The notes beneath the pieces are model-generated. The model did no database searches. It was not told the origin of the DNA and saw nothing but the letters and a program-made list of their open reading frames with translations. From an uncultured Gemmiger sp. (GTDB taxonomy: Bacteria; Bacillota; Clostridia; Oscillospirales; Ruminococcaceae): 40,672 bases of DNA. Shown in pieces: positions 8,813 through 17,215 of the stretch (position 1 is its first letter; each line of letters begins with the position of its first letter). The position numbers and the translations under genes were made by a program. The stretch covers positions 1 through 40,672 of the forward strand of contig CALXHS010000078.1 of assembly GCA_944388165.1 (NCBI GenBank), written 5' to 3'.

Positions 8813-9463
8813 ATGCACTCTTTGCCCGCGCATCCCTTGCGCCGCCTTCTGCTGCTGGCGGCAGGGCTGTTCATCATGGCCTTCGGGGTGGCTTTTTCCA
8901 TCAAGGCGGGGCTGGGCACCTCCCCCATTTCCAGCCTGCCCTATGTGCTCAGCCTGTTCACCCCGCTGACGGTGGGAACCGCCACCATTGCCCTGCACGT
9001 CACCCTGATTCTGCTGCAGATCCTGCTGCTGCGCCGCCGGTACGACCCGGTGCAGCTGGCCCAGCTGCCGGTGGCGCTCTTGTTCGGCGGCCTGACCGAT
9101 TTCGGCGTCTGGGCCTTGCAGGGCATCGATGTCAGCGCCTACCCCGCCCGGTGGGGGCTGTGCCTGGTGGGTATCCTGCTGGTGGGCGTGGGCGTCAGCT
9201 TTGAGGTCACCGCCAACATTGTGACCCTGGCGGGGGAAGGCATGGTGCTGGCGGTGTGCAAGGTGTTCCCCGTTCCCTTCGGCAATGCCAAGATCGGTTT
9301 TGATGTGACTTTGGTGGTCATTGCCAGTGCGCTTTCCCTGATTTTTCTGGGCGGGCTGTACGGCGTGCGGGAAGGTACGGTGGCCGCGGCCTTCTGCGTG
9401 GGTCTGGTCGCCCGGCAGGTCAACCGCTCCATGCGCCGGTTTGCCGCCCGCTTTCTGGATTGA
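8813..9463 (+). CDS. YczE/YyaS/YitT-type integral membrane protein
   Basis: 216 residues with about five to six membrane helices. The opening GVAFSIKAGLGTSPISSLPYVLS motif, a Gly-rich reentrant stretch, and the matching half later (VGVSFEVTANIVTLAGEG) are typical of YczE/YitT-like proteins, an inner-membrane family of unknown transport or structural function. I start at the ATG at 8813 preceded by GGAAAGGAAG. The in-frame upstream sequence to 8636 contains the promoter and is not coding. It stands alone upstream of the bil operon. Confidence 0.8.
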   Translation: MHSLPAHPLRRLLLLAAGLFIMAFGVAFSIKAGLGTSPISSLPYVLSLFTPLTVGTATIALHVTLILLQILLLRRRYDPVQLAQLPVALLFGGLTDFGVWALQGIDVSAYPARWGLCLVGILLVGVGVSFEVTANIVTLAGEGMVLAVCKVFPVPFGNAKIGFDVTLVVIASALSLIFLGGLYGVREGTVAAAFCVGLVARQVNRSMRRFAARFLD

Positions 9464-9560
9464 TATTTGCCTTTTGCCGTTGTTTTCCTGGTCGCGTTCC
9501 CCTGACGGGGAGGGCGGCCTTTTTTGTATTTGTGAACCTTTTGAAAACTCCGCATCTTTT

Positions 9561-9606
9561 ACTTGACTTTATCAAGTTACAGGCCTATACTTGACAAAGT
9601 CAAGAA
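9561..9606 (+). promoter_or_regulatory. bilQRS promoter with two palindromic MarR-type operators
   Basis: TTGACT (9563-9568), 17 bp, TATACT (9586-9591). Two related palindromes overlap the promoter: ACTTGACTTTATCAAGT (9561-9577) covers the -35, and TTGACAAAGTCAA (9591-9603) starts at the -10. This placement lets a dimeric MarR repressor, here the first gene of the operon, block RNA polymerase, so autoregulation is likely. Confidence 0.8.
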
Positions 9607-9621
9607 AGAGAGGTCACACCC

Positions 9622-10050
9622 ATGATGCACGCATTGTCCTACTATTCGGTTTTGCTGTACCGTGATTTTGCCGCCTACACCTCCGGCCGTTTGCAGGAGC
9701 TGGGGCTCAGCCAGGGGCTGATGTTCCTGCTTTTGTACGTGGGGCGCCGCCCCGGCTGCACCCAGTCGGAACTGACCAAGGCCCTGGGCCTGGACTGGGG
9801 GTACGGCCAGCGCAGCACCCTGAAGCTGGTGGAAGACGGGTTCCTTCTGCGGGAGAAAGAAGGCCGGGCCTACTGCCTGCGCCTGAGCGAGAAGGGGGAA
9901 AATGCCTTCCGGGTATGCCATGAAGTCTTTTTTGACTGGGACCGGCAGGCCCTGGACGGTCTTTCAGAAGAAGAACAGACCTGCCTGCTGGATCTTTTGA
10001 AAAAAGTGAAGGAAAAGAAGGCTGATTCCAAGTTATGTACCCGACGATAA
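9622..10050 (+). CDS. bilQ: MarR family transcriptional regulator of the bilirubin-reductase operon
   Basis: A 142-residue MarR-type winged-helix protein. The recognition region is CTQSELTKALGLDWGYGQRSTLKLVEDGFLLREKEGR: helix-turn-helix, then the wing with a conserved acidic-Arg turn. It begins ATGATG after AGAGAGG. Its end overlaps the start of the reductase by 16 bp, so it is translated with it. MarR proteins respond to small aromatic or hydrophobic ligands; bilirubin or a related pigment is the obvious candidate here (inference). The order MarR, OYE-like reductase, flavodoxin matches the published bilQRS clusters of gut Clostridia. Confidence 0.82.
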   Translation: MMHALSYYSVLLYRDFAAYTSGRLQELGLSQGLMFLLLYVGRRPGCTQSELTKALGLDWGYGQRSTLKLVEDGFLLREKEGRAYCLRLSEKGENAFRVCHEVFFDWDRQALDGLSEEEQTCLLDLLKKVKEKKADSKLCTRR

Positions 10051-11144
10051 ACTCTCCCGTCAACTACGGCGGGCTGGAACTGAAAAACCGCATCATCTTT
10101 GCCCCCACCAGCATGGGGCTTTCTCAGGAAGAGTGGCTGGCCCGGCTGCAGACCATTGCCCGGGGCGGCTGCGCCATGATCATTGTGGGGGACGTGCCGG
10201 TGCTGCCCCACGGGTTCGGGCCCTCGCTGTACAGCAAGAAGGGCTTTGCCTTTTACCAAAAGGCCGCAGAACTGGTCCACGTCGAAGGCTGCCTGCTCTG
10301 CGCCCAGCTGCACCAGTCGGATTCCGATTTCAAGGCCCTGCTGCGGTATCTGCCCGCCATGCTCTGCAAAAAGATGACGGCGGATGAACTGCGGGCCAAA
10401 CTCAACGACACCGCCGGCCCCATAGTGACCAATCTGCCCCAAAAGAAGATCCACAAAATCACCGAGGCTTTCGGCGAAGCGGCGGTGCTGGCCAAAAAGG
10501 CGGGGTTCGATATGGTGCAGGTCCATGGCGACCGGATGTGCGGCAGTTTCAGCTCCGCTGTGTTCAACCACCGCACCGACGAGTACGGCGGCAGCGCCGA
10601 AAACCGGGCCCGGTTCGCCGTGGAAGCGGTACGCGCCGTGCGCCGCCGCCTGCCGGACATGCCCATCGACTACAAGCTGGCGGTGCGCCAGACCCAGCCC
10701 GCCTACGGCCGGGCGGGGGTGGCGGAAGAGGAGCTGCCCGTCTTTGTGCCCCTGCTGGAACAGGCGGGGGTGACCAGCTTCCATGTAGCCCTGGCCGACC
10801 ACTGCAATCTCAGCGACACCATTCCCCCGGCCAGCCACCCGGAGTTCGGGGCGGAAGGCTGTTTCCTGAAATTCTGCGACGAAGTCCGTGCCCTGACCCG
10901 CTGCCCGGTGTGCGGGGTGGGCGGACTCACCGACCCCGATTTTATCGAAGCCCAGCTGGCCGCCGGGCGCATGGACTGCGCCGCCATGAGCCGCCAGCTC
11001 ATTGCTGACCCGGAATGGCCCAACAAAGCGGCCGCCGGGCAGACCAAAAGTATCCATCACTGCGTGCGCTGCAACCGCCAATGCCTGGGCGGCATGATGG
11101 CCCACCGCGGTGTCCACTGCATTTACGAAGAAAGGAAGTCCTGA
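10035..11144 (+). CDS. bilR: Bilirubin reductase (OYE-like flavin oxidoreductase)
   Basis: 369 residues: an Old Yellow Enzyme TIM barrel ending in a Cys cluster (HCVRCNRQC then C 12 residues later) suited to a 4Fe-4S centre. It lacks the C-terminal FAD/NADPH domain of 2,4-dienoyl-CoA reductases. The active-site segment reads VHGDRMCGS, placing Asp166 and Arg167 where OYE enzymes usually have His-x-x-His/Asn; from memory these are the residues reported as diagnostic of BilR. BilR reduces bilirubin to urobilinogen in the gut. The missing reductase domain fits a separate electron donor, the flavodoxin encoded next. Assignment of substrate rests on motif and synteny. Confidence 0.85.
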   Translation: MYPTINSPVNYGGLELKNRIIFAPTSMGLSQEEWLARLQTIARGGCAMIIVGDVPVLPHGFGPSLYSKKGFAFYQKAAELVHVEGCLLCAQLHQSDSDFKALLRYLPAMLCKKMTADELRAKLNDTAGPIVTNLPQKKIHKITEAFGEAAVLAKKAGFDMVQVHGDRMCGSFSSAVFNHRTDEYGGSAENRARFAVEAVRAVRRRLPDMPIDYKLAVRQTQPAYGRAGVAEEELPVFVPLLEQAGVTSFHVALADHCNLSDTIPPASHPEFGAEGCFLKFCDEVRALTRCPVCGVGGLTDPDFIEAQLAAGRMDCAAMSRQLIADPEWPNKAAAGQTKSIHHCVRCNRQCLGGMMAHRGVHCIYEERKS

Positions 11145-11638
11145 TGATGAAATACGCCATCGTTTACAGCAGCCGCACCGGCAACACCCGCCTGCTGGCC
11201 GACACCCTGCACAACACCCTGCCCGCCGAAGACTGCCTGTATTTCGGCACGCCCGACCCCGAAGCCCTGGCCGCCGACCGGGTATATGTGGGCTTCTGGA
11301 CCGACAAGGGCACCTGCGACGAGGATGTGGCCGCTTTCCTGAAAAGCCTGCCCGCCGGCAAGGAAGTGTTCCTCTTCGGCACCGCCGGGTTCGGCGGGTC
11401 TGCCGTCTACTTTGACAAGATCCTGAACGCCGCGGCGGCCAACCTGAACGCCGGGGTGATCCTGAAAGGCCGGTACATGTGTCAGGGCAAGATGCCCGAG
11501 GCCGTGCGCCGCAAGTTTGAATCCATGCCCGAAAGCCCCCGCCGCCAGGCCATGCTGGACAACTTCGATATGGCCCTGTCCCACCCCGACGCCGCCGACC
11601 TGGCCCGCCTGGAAAGCGAAGTCCGCGCCGGGCTGTAA
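11144..11638 (+). CDS. bilS: Flavodoxin-like protein, electron-transfer partner of BilR
   Basis: 164 residues with an N-terminal FMN phosphate loop YSSRTGNTRLLAD typical of flavodoxins. FGTAGFGG forms the second flavin loop. Its ATG overlaps the bilR TGA, the tightest coupling in the operon, and AAAGGAAG precedes it. In the described bilQRS clusters the flavodoxin-like BilS supports BilR, probably by delivering electrons to its flavin or Fe-S centre. The operon ends in a terminator 14 bp later. Confidence 0.85.
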   Translation: MMKYAIVYSSRTGNTRLLADTLHNTLPAEDCLYFGTPDPEALAADRVYVGFWTDKGTCDEDVAAFLKSLPAGKEVFLFGTAGFGGSAVYFDKILNAAAANLNAGVILKGRYMCQGKMPEAVRRKFESMPESPRRQAMLDNFDMALSHPDAADLARLESEVRAGL

Positions 11639-11651
11639 GCCTTTGCCCTGC

Positions 11652-11688
11652 AAGCCGTCCGGAATCTGCCGTTCCGGGCGGCTTTTTG
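11652..11688 (+). terminator. Terminator of the bil operon
   Basis: AAGCCGTCCGGAA (11652-11664) pairs with TTCCGGGCGGCTT (11672-11684) with one mismatch, followed by TTTT. Confidence 0.85.
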
Positions 11689-11766
11689 CGTTTCTGCCAC
11701 GGATTCGTAACATTTGTGCGGTATACTGGTGATACTCTTCCAATCCATCACACAGGAGAAACCGCC

Positions 11767-12327
11767 ATGGCCAACACCACCAAACAGGCGCTGGAAGCAT
11801 CCCTGAAAAAGATGATGCTGAAAAAGCCCCTGGCAAAAATCACCATCCACGATATCACCGACGACTGCGGCATCAGCCGCATGGCCTTCTATTACCATTT
11901 CAAGGACATCTATGACCTCATCGAATGGGTCTGCGTGGAGGACGCCGCCCAAGCCCTGCAGGGGAAAAAGACCTGCGACACCTGGCAGGAAGGGCTGACC
12001 CAGGTCTTTGAAGCGGTGCTGGAAAACAAGCCCTTTGTCCTCAACGCTTACCGCTGTATCAGCCGGGACCAGATGGAACGGTTTCTGTTCAAGCTGACCT
12101 ATGGTCTGATCCGGGGGGTGGTGGATGAAAAAAGCAAGGACGCCCCCATCTCGGAACAGGACAAAGCCTTTATTGCCGAGTTCTACAAATACAGCTTTGT
12201 GGGGGTCATGCTGGACTGGATCAAACAGGGCATGGCCGGGGATTACCGCCAGATCGCCCACTGCATCGGTTTGACCATGCAGGGCAGCATCGACAACGCC
12301 ATCCGCAATTTTTCCGCCGACCGCTGA
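11767..12327 (+). CDS. TetR/AcrR family regulator with DhaS-like C-terminal domain
   Basis: 186 residues. The N-terminal TetR helix-turn-helix is ITIHDITDDCGISRMAFYYH (residues about 24-43), and the helical C-terminal domain resembles the TetR_C DhaS-like family. AGGAG precedes the ATG at 11767. It lies between the bil operon and oleate hydratase, separated from each by a terminator, so it is its own unit. TetR regulators next to oleate hydratase genes are commonly fatty-acid-responsive; control of the downstream hydratase gene is the simplest hypothesis, but I see no obvious palindromic operator in the hydratase promoter. Confidence 0.85.
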   Translation: MANTTKQALEASLKKMMLKKPLAKITIHDITDDCGISRMAFYYHFKDIYDLIEWVCVEDAAQALQGKKTCDTWQEGLTQVFEAVLENKPFVLNAYRCISRDQMERFLFKLTYGLIRGVVDEKSKDAPISEQDKAFIAEFYKYSFVGVMLDWIKQGMAGDYRQIAHCIGLTMQGSIDNAIRNFSADR

Positions 12328-12337
12328 ACCGCCTTTA

Positions 12338-12382
12338 CAAAAAGGGCCTGATGATTAAAAACTAATCATCAGACCCTTTTTG
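12338..12382. terminator. Bidirectional terminator after the TetR gene
   Basis: AAAAAGGGCCTGATGATTA and TAATCATCAGACCCTTTTT form a stem of about 18 bp with one asymmetry and a small loop. Confidence 0.85.
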
Positions 12383-12386
12383 TCAA

Positions 12387-12415
12387 TTGAAGGGACATCG
12401 TCTTTCGGGTAGGAT
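12387..12415 (+). promoter_or_regulatory. Promoter of the oleate hydratase gene
   Basis: TTGAAG (12387-12392), 17 bp, TAGGAT (12410-12415). It begins five bases after the preceding terminator and gives a leader of about 65 bases. Confidence 0.6.
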
Positions 12416-12485
12416 AAAGCCACACCGAAATCAACCAAACCGCATCCCGCGGTCCTGTTTTCCATACGAAAGGCGGTCTTGTATC

Positions 12486-14447
12486 ATGGCAAGCAACTTT
12501 GTAAAACTCACGGCAGCGGCGGCCGGTCTGGCCGGCGCCGGGGCGGCGGTGGCTCTGGCAGCCAAAAAGCACCAAGCCACGGCCAAACACATCCCGCAGC
12601 CTGCGTCCGATTACCGCAACACCGAACTGGGCATGCACCAGAAGAACAGCAAGGGCATCTACTACTCCAACGGCAACTATGAAGCCTTTGCCCGGCCGGA
12701 AAAGCCCGCCGGGGTGGAGAACAAGCATGCCTATCTGGTAGGCAGCGGTCTGGCTTCCCTGGCGGCGGCCTGTTTCCTGGTGCGGGACGGCCAGATGCCC
12801 GGCTCCCACATCCACATTCTGGAAGCCATGGACGTTGCGGGCGGCGCCTGCGACGGCATCCACGATCCCACCCGCGGCTACATCATGCGGGGCGGCCGGG
12901 AGATGGAGAACCACTTTGAATGTCTGTGGGACCTGTTCCGCAGCATCCCTTCCCTGGAAAAGCCGGGGGCTTCGGTGCTGGATGAATTCTACTGGCTGAA
13001 CAAGCACGACCCCAACTATTCCCTCTGCCGCGCCACCGAAAACCGCGGCCAGGACGCCCACACCGACGGCCGGTTCGACCTGAGCCAGAAGGCCTGCATG
13101 GAGATCGTCAAGCTGTTCATGTCCCCCGACGAGGACCTGTACGACAAGACCATCGAGGATGTGTTGGACGACGAGGTGTTCAACTCCACCTTCTGGCTGT
13201 ACTGGCGCACCATGTTCGCTTTCGAGAACTGGCACAGCGCCCTGGAGATGAAACTCTACTTCCAGCGGTTCATCCACCACATTGCGGGCCTGCCGGATTT
13301 CAGTGCCCTGAAGTTTACCCGCTACAACCAGTATGAATCCCTGATCCTGCCCATGCAGAAGTACCTGGAAGACGCCGGGGTGGACTTCCAGTTCGGCACC
13401 GAGGTCACCAACGTACTGTTCGACATCAAGGACGGCCGCAAGGTGGCTACCGCCATCGAGTGCAAGGTCAACGGGGCGGAAAAGGGCATCGTCCTCACCG
13501 AGAACGACCTGGTCTTCGTGACCAACGGCAGCTGCACCGAGGGCACTGTCTACGGCGACCAGGACCACGCCCCCAACGGCGACGCCGAAGTGCGCACCAG
13601 CGGCTGCTGGAACCTGTGGAAGAACATCGCCAAGCAGGATCCGGCCTTCGGCCATCCGGAAAAGTTCTGTTCCGATGTGGCCAAGACCAACTGGGAATCC
13701 GCCACCATCACCACCCTGGACGACAAGATCCTCCCCTATATCACCAACATCTGCCAGCGTGACCCCCGCAGCGGCAAGGTGGTCACCGGCGGCATCGTCA
13801 GCTGCAAAGATTCCGCCTGGCTGCTCAGCTGGACCATCAACCGGCAAGGGCAGTTCAAGGAACAGGACCCGGAAAAGGTCTGCGTGTGGGTGTACGGCCT
13901 GTTCACCGATGTGCCCGGCGACTTTGTGAAAAAGCCCATGAAGGACTGCACCGGCCGGGAGATCACCGAGGAATGGCTGTACCATCTGGGCGTGCCGGTG
14001 GAGGACATCCCCGAACTGGCGGCCCACAGCGCCGTCTGCGTGCCCACCATGATGCCCTATATCACCGCCTTCTTCATGCCCCGGGCCAAGGGTGACCGCC
14101 CCGACGTCATCCCCGACGGCTGCGTGAACTTTGCCTTCCTGGGTCAGTTCGCCGATACCCCCCGGGACACCGTATTCACCACCGAGTACTCGGTGCGCAC
14201 CGCCATGGAAGCGGTGTACGGCCTGCTGGGCGTGGACCGCGGCGTGCCCGAAGTGTGGGGCAGCGTCTACGACGTGCGGGAACTGCTGGAAAGCTCGGTC
14301 CGGCTGATGGACGGCAAGTCTCCCCTGGAAGTGGAGCTGCCCGGCCCCCTGAATCTGCTGAAAAAGCCGCTGCTGAAAGCGGTGCAGGGCACGGTGGTGG
14401 AAAAACTCCTCCGTGACCACAACATCCTCAAGGACGGCATGCTGTAA
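12486..14447 (+). CDS. ohyA: Oleate hydratase (myosin-cross-reactive antigen family)
   Basis: 653 residues. FAD-dependent enzyme of the MCRA family that adds water across the cis-9 double bond of oleic and linoleic acid, giving 10-hydroxystearate-type products and detoxifying host or dietary unsaturated fatty acids. The FAD-binding loop YLVGSGLASLAAA lies near residue 80; family stretches such as IHILEAMDVAGGACDG and MRGGREMENHFECLWD follow. Length matches the longer family members. The first 35 residues are Ala/Gly-rich and hydrophobic, a possible membrane-association segment. AAAGGCGG precedes the ATG. A TetR regulator lies upstream and a terminator follows. Confidence 0.95.
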   Translation: MASNFVKLTAAAAGLAGAGAAVALAAKKHQATAKHIPQPASDYRNTELGMHQKNSKGIYYSNGNYEAFARPEKPAGVENKHAYLVGSGLASLAAACFLVRDGQMPGSHIHILEAMDVAGGACDGIHDPTRGYIMRGGREMENHFECLWDLFRSIPSLEKPGASVLDEFYWLNKHDPNYSLCRATENRGQDAHTDGRFDLSQKACMEIVKLFMSPDEDLYDKTIEDVLDDEVFNSTFWLYWRTMFAFENWHSALEMKLYFQRFIHHIAGLPDFSALKFTRYNQYESLILPMQKYLEDAGVDFQFGTEVTNVLFDIKDGRKVATAIECKVNGAEKGIVLTENDLVFVTNGSCTEGTVYGDQDHAPNGDAEVRTSGCWNLWKNIAKQDPAFGHPEKFCSDVAKTNWESATITTLDDKILPYITNICQRDPRSGKVVTGGIVSCKDSAWLLSWTINRQGQFKEQDPEKVCVWVYGLFTDVPGDFVKKPMKDCTGREITEEWLYHLGVPVEDIPELAAHSAVCVPTMMPYITAFFMPRAKGDRPDVIPDGCVNFAFLGQFADTPRDTVFTTEYSVRTAMEAVYGLLGVDRGVPEVWGSVYDVRELLESSVRLMDGKSPLEVELPGPLNLLKKPLLKAVQGTVVEKLLRDHNILKDGML

Positions 14448-14482
14448 TCCTTCTCTTTGCCATTCGTTTCTTCCCTGATCTG

Positions 14483-14521
14483 CGCCCCCGCGGAGGTTTC
14501 TCCCGGGGGCGTTTTTGTTTT
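14483..14521 (+). terminator. Terminator of ohyA
   Basis: CGCCCCCG pairs with CGGGGGCG around a loop of about 13 bases, followed by TTTTTGTTTTC. Confidence 0.85.
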
Positions 14522-14585
14522 CATCTAAAGGAAACGGAAAGGCCCGGCGGATACACTTGTATGATGAAAGGAGTGTGTCCGCCCT

Positions 14586-16676
14586 ATGTCTACTGTCTGT
14601 GCCGCCCTGCCCCCGGCCCGCCGCCTGCCCCTTGCCCTGCGTCTGCTGCCGGTGAGCGGAGTCATTCTGACCTGCCTGGTGTTCTGCGCCGGGGTATATG
14701 CCCGGTGCGGGGCCGATTTATGGGCCGCCGGGCGGCTGCTGTTCTGCCTGGTTTTGTATCTGCTGCTGCCCGGATATCTGATGGCCCGGTTGCTGGTGCC
14801 TGCCGGGGCGGAGCTGCGGTTCCCGGCCGCCCTGGTCTGCGGAACGGGAATCCTGCTGGCGGCTTATCTCGCCGCCATGGTATGGCAGAAACCTTTTCTG
14901 CTGCAGGCCGGTCCCCCTGCCCTGGCCCTGGTACTGTTTCTGGTCCGGCCGGTACCAGTGGACCGGTGTGCCCGCCGCCTGGGGCAGGCGGCATACGCCC
15001 TTCTCACCCGGCACCGGGCGCTTTTGCTGCTGTGGGCCGGGCTGTGTGTCTTTTCGGCCCTGAGTTTCAGCGGAGCAAATCTCCACCCGGCCGCTGCCGG
15101 GGCTGTGTCTCTGGACCGGGACCTGCTGTGGAATGTGGGCAATGCCGAAGCCTTCTGCCGGGCCTTCCCCGCCCAGGACATCCGGTTTGCGGGAGTGCGA
15201 TTCTCCTACCATTACCTCACCGAGCTGCTGGCGGCAGCCCTTTCCCTGGCGAGCGGGGCTTCCTGCTACGACCTGTTCGCCTTTTTTCTGCCCCCGGTTT
15301 TCCTGGCCGGGGAGATGGCAGCCCTGTACCGGGCGGGGCTTGTTCTATACAATTCGCGAACAAAAGCAGCATCTATACCATTTGTACTATTTTGCTTTCA
15401 GTGCGCTTCCCTGCGGAAGGTGTTCCGCACAGGGGACAGCATCTTCGGCAACACCATGCTGCGGCACCTGACGTCCAACATCAACGCCCAGGCCACGGCG
15501 GTGGTACTGTTCTGTGCCTTTCTGGCCTTCTTCCACCGTCTGGCTGAAGAAAATTTTGCCGGGGCGCGGCTGTGGGGGCTGTGCCTGTTCACCTTCCTCC
15601 TGCTGACGGTGGGCAAAGGCCCCGAAGCCGCCCTTGCCCTGTGTGCCTGCGGGGCGGCGGTGGTCATGCTGCTGCTTTTCCGGCGGACGAACCTCCGCGC
15701 CCTGCTGTTCCTTGCTCTGCTTGGCGGATCGTTTGCCCTGGTGTACCAGGTACTGTACGCCGCCGGAACCAACACCAGCATGCAGTTTTCGGTCTTTTCC
15801 CTGAGGGACACCCTGACCTATGCCCGGCTGGAGCCCCTGGCCGACTGGCTCTGCGCCCATCTGCCGGTATCGGGGTATGTGTGGCTGGCGCTCATCGGGG
15901 TGGCAAACGTCTTTTTGTTTGCCCCTTTCCAGTTCTGTCTCTGGGTCCGCGGTCTGCCCCGCGACCTGGCCGGCCTGCCCCGGCTGGACGCTGCCCGGCT
16001 GCTGCTGCACGCCGGGACAGCGGGCGGATTTCTGGCTTATCACCTCTTCCGGCACGAAAGTTCCAGCCATGTCTATTTTGCCCTCTTTGCCCTGCTCTGC
16101 ATGAGCATTCTGGCCGCCGATGAACTGCCCCGGCTGCGGAACACAGGTCATCCGCCCCTGCTGACCCTTTTCTGCGGGCTGGCGGGGCTGGCAACCACCC
16201 TGTGCATGGTCCTGGCCCTGAGCGGCAAAGGTCTGGCCGTTCTGACCCGGGTCCCGGGGGAAGCGCTGTCCTCCCCCGCTGCCGTCACCGCCGGGGACGA
16301 GGAGGCCGGACACTGGCTGCGGGAAAACGCCCCCGCCGGAACGGTGTTTGCCACCAACCGTACCAGCGGTACCCCCGACCCGGAGAATGAGGACGGCATC
16401 TCCAACGTATACACCGCCTTTTCCGGGGTGCAGTGCTATATGGAAGGCTGGACCTATGCCATGAGCAACATGGGAGTGCCCGCCCCTGTGGTGGAACACC
16501 GCCGGGCAGTGGCGGCTGACCTGTTCGGCCCGGACACCACCCCCGAAGAGCGCCGGGAACTGTGTGACCGGGAAGGCATCACCTGCCTGGTGTATGTCCG
16601 CCGCTGGCCGGGCAGCGCCCCTGCCGGGAAATATCCGGTGTTTGAAAATGAGGATGTGGCTGTTTACTGGATGTGA
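14586..16676 (+). CDS. Large polytopic membrane protein, GT-C glycosyltransferase-like topology
   Basis: 696 residues with about 12 to 14 predicted membrane helices and a soluble C-terminal domain of about 150 residues. An acidic/His stretch after the early helices (VSLDRDLLWNVGNAEAFCR, then FSYHYLTELL) sits where GT-C glycosyltransferases have their first outer-face loop and catalytic Asp. The C-terminal part (GHWLRENAPAGTVFATN) resembles the post-membrane domain of such proteins. This suggests a polyprenyl-phosphate-sugar-dependent transferase, but no family signature is decisive. Its 3' end overlaps the convergent merR gene by 13 bp, and no terminator separates them. Confidence 0.65.
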   Translation: MSTVCAALPPARRLPLALRLLPVSGVILTCLVFCAGVYARCGADLWAAGRLLFCLVLYLLLPGYLMARLLVPAGAELRFPAALVCGTGILLAAYLAAMVWQKPFLLQAGPPALALVLFLVRPVPVDRCARRLGQAAYALLTRHRALLLLWAGLCVFSALSFSGANLHPAAAGAVSLDRDLLWNVGNAEAFCRAFPAQDIRFAGVRFSYHYLTELLAAALSLASGASCYDLFAFFLPPVFLAGEMAALYRAGLVLYNSRTKAASIPFVLFCFQCASLRKVFRTGDSIFGNTMLRHLTSNINAQATAVVLFCAFLAFFHRLAEENFAGARLWGLCLFTFLLLTVGKGPEAALALCACGAAVVMLLLFRRTNLRALLFLALLGGSFALVYQVLYAAGTNTSMQFSVFSLRDTLTYARLEPLADWLCAHLPVSGYVWLALIGVANVFLFAPFQFCLWVRGLPRDLAGLPRLDAARLLLHAGTAGGFLAYHLFRHESSSHVYFALFALLCMSILAADELPRLRNTGHPPLLTLFCGLAGLATTLCMVLALSGKGLAVLTRVPGEALSSPAAVTAGDEEAGHWLRENAPAGTVFATNRTSGTPDPENEDGISNVYTAFSGVQCYMEGWTYAMSNMGVPAPVVEHRRAVAADLFGPDTTPEERRELCDREGITCLVYVRRWPGSAPAGKYPVFENEDVAVYWM

Positions 16677-17080
16677 TCTTTCCCCTCCTCCGGCGGCAGC
16701 AGATTGCTCACATAAGGCTGACGCCCGGCCAGAACATCGTCATAAAACCGCTGCTTTTTGTCCACATAGGCCACCGCATCCTCCAGCTGGGCGATCTGGG
16801 CCAGCAAGGCTTTTCGTCTTTGTGCCAGAATCTCCTTGCGCTCCGGGATAGACGCAGTTCCCTGCCCGCACAGCTCCACATAATGCTGCATTTCCCGAAT
16901 ACTCAGCCCGCACCGCCGCAGGCACCCCAGCCCTTCGATCCACGCCACATCCCGGTCATCGAACACACGGCGGTTGGCTTCGTCCCGCTTCACATTGGGT
17001 ACCAGTCCCTGGTTGCAGTAAAACTTGAGCCCTTCGTAGCTCATGCCGGTTTTTTCGCAGACCTCTTTCATTGTATACAT
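16664..17080 (-). CDS. MerR family regulator
   Basis: 138 residues. The N-terminal winged helix MYTMKEVCEKTGMSYEGLK is followed by the RRVFDDRDVAWIEGL wing and a coiled-coil dimerisation helix. I start at the ATG at 17080, which has GGAAG 13 bases upstream; an in-frame ATG at 17107 would add nine basic residues. It is divergent from the aldo-keto reductase, with a classic MerR operator between them. No conserved metal-binding cysteine pair is seen near the C-terminus, so it probably senses an organic or electrophilic effector rather than a metal (inference). Confidence 0.88.
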   Translation of the reverse strand: MYTMKEVCEKTGMSYEGLKFYCNQGLVPNVKRDEANRRVFDDRDVAWIEGLGCLRRCGLSIREMQHYVELCGQGTASIPERKEILAQRRKALLAQIAQLEDAVAYVDKKQRFYDDVLAGRQPYVSNLLPPEEGKDHIQ

Positions 17081-17117
17081 GGCGGTCTTCTTCCTTTCTT
17101 TTTTCACAAAAAGGCTC

Positions 17118-17148
17118 TTGACCGGTAGCAGCTACCGGATGCTACACT
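17118..17148 (+). promoter_or_regulatory. MerR-type promoter/operator of the aldo-keto reductase gene
   Basis: TTGACC (17118-17123) and TACACT (17143-17148) are 19 bp apart, the overlong spacer typical of MerR-activated promoters. Within it is a perfect palindrome, CCGGTAGC-A-GCTACCGG (17122-17138). The regulator gene is divergent and adjacent, so it probably twists this promoter into an active form when its ligand binds. Confidence 0.88.
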
Positions 17149-17215
17149 GAGGATACCACAGACCGCCGCCCGAAAGCAAGCGGCCTGCCGAACTTACAAA
17201 ACGGAGGGACCGACA

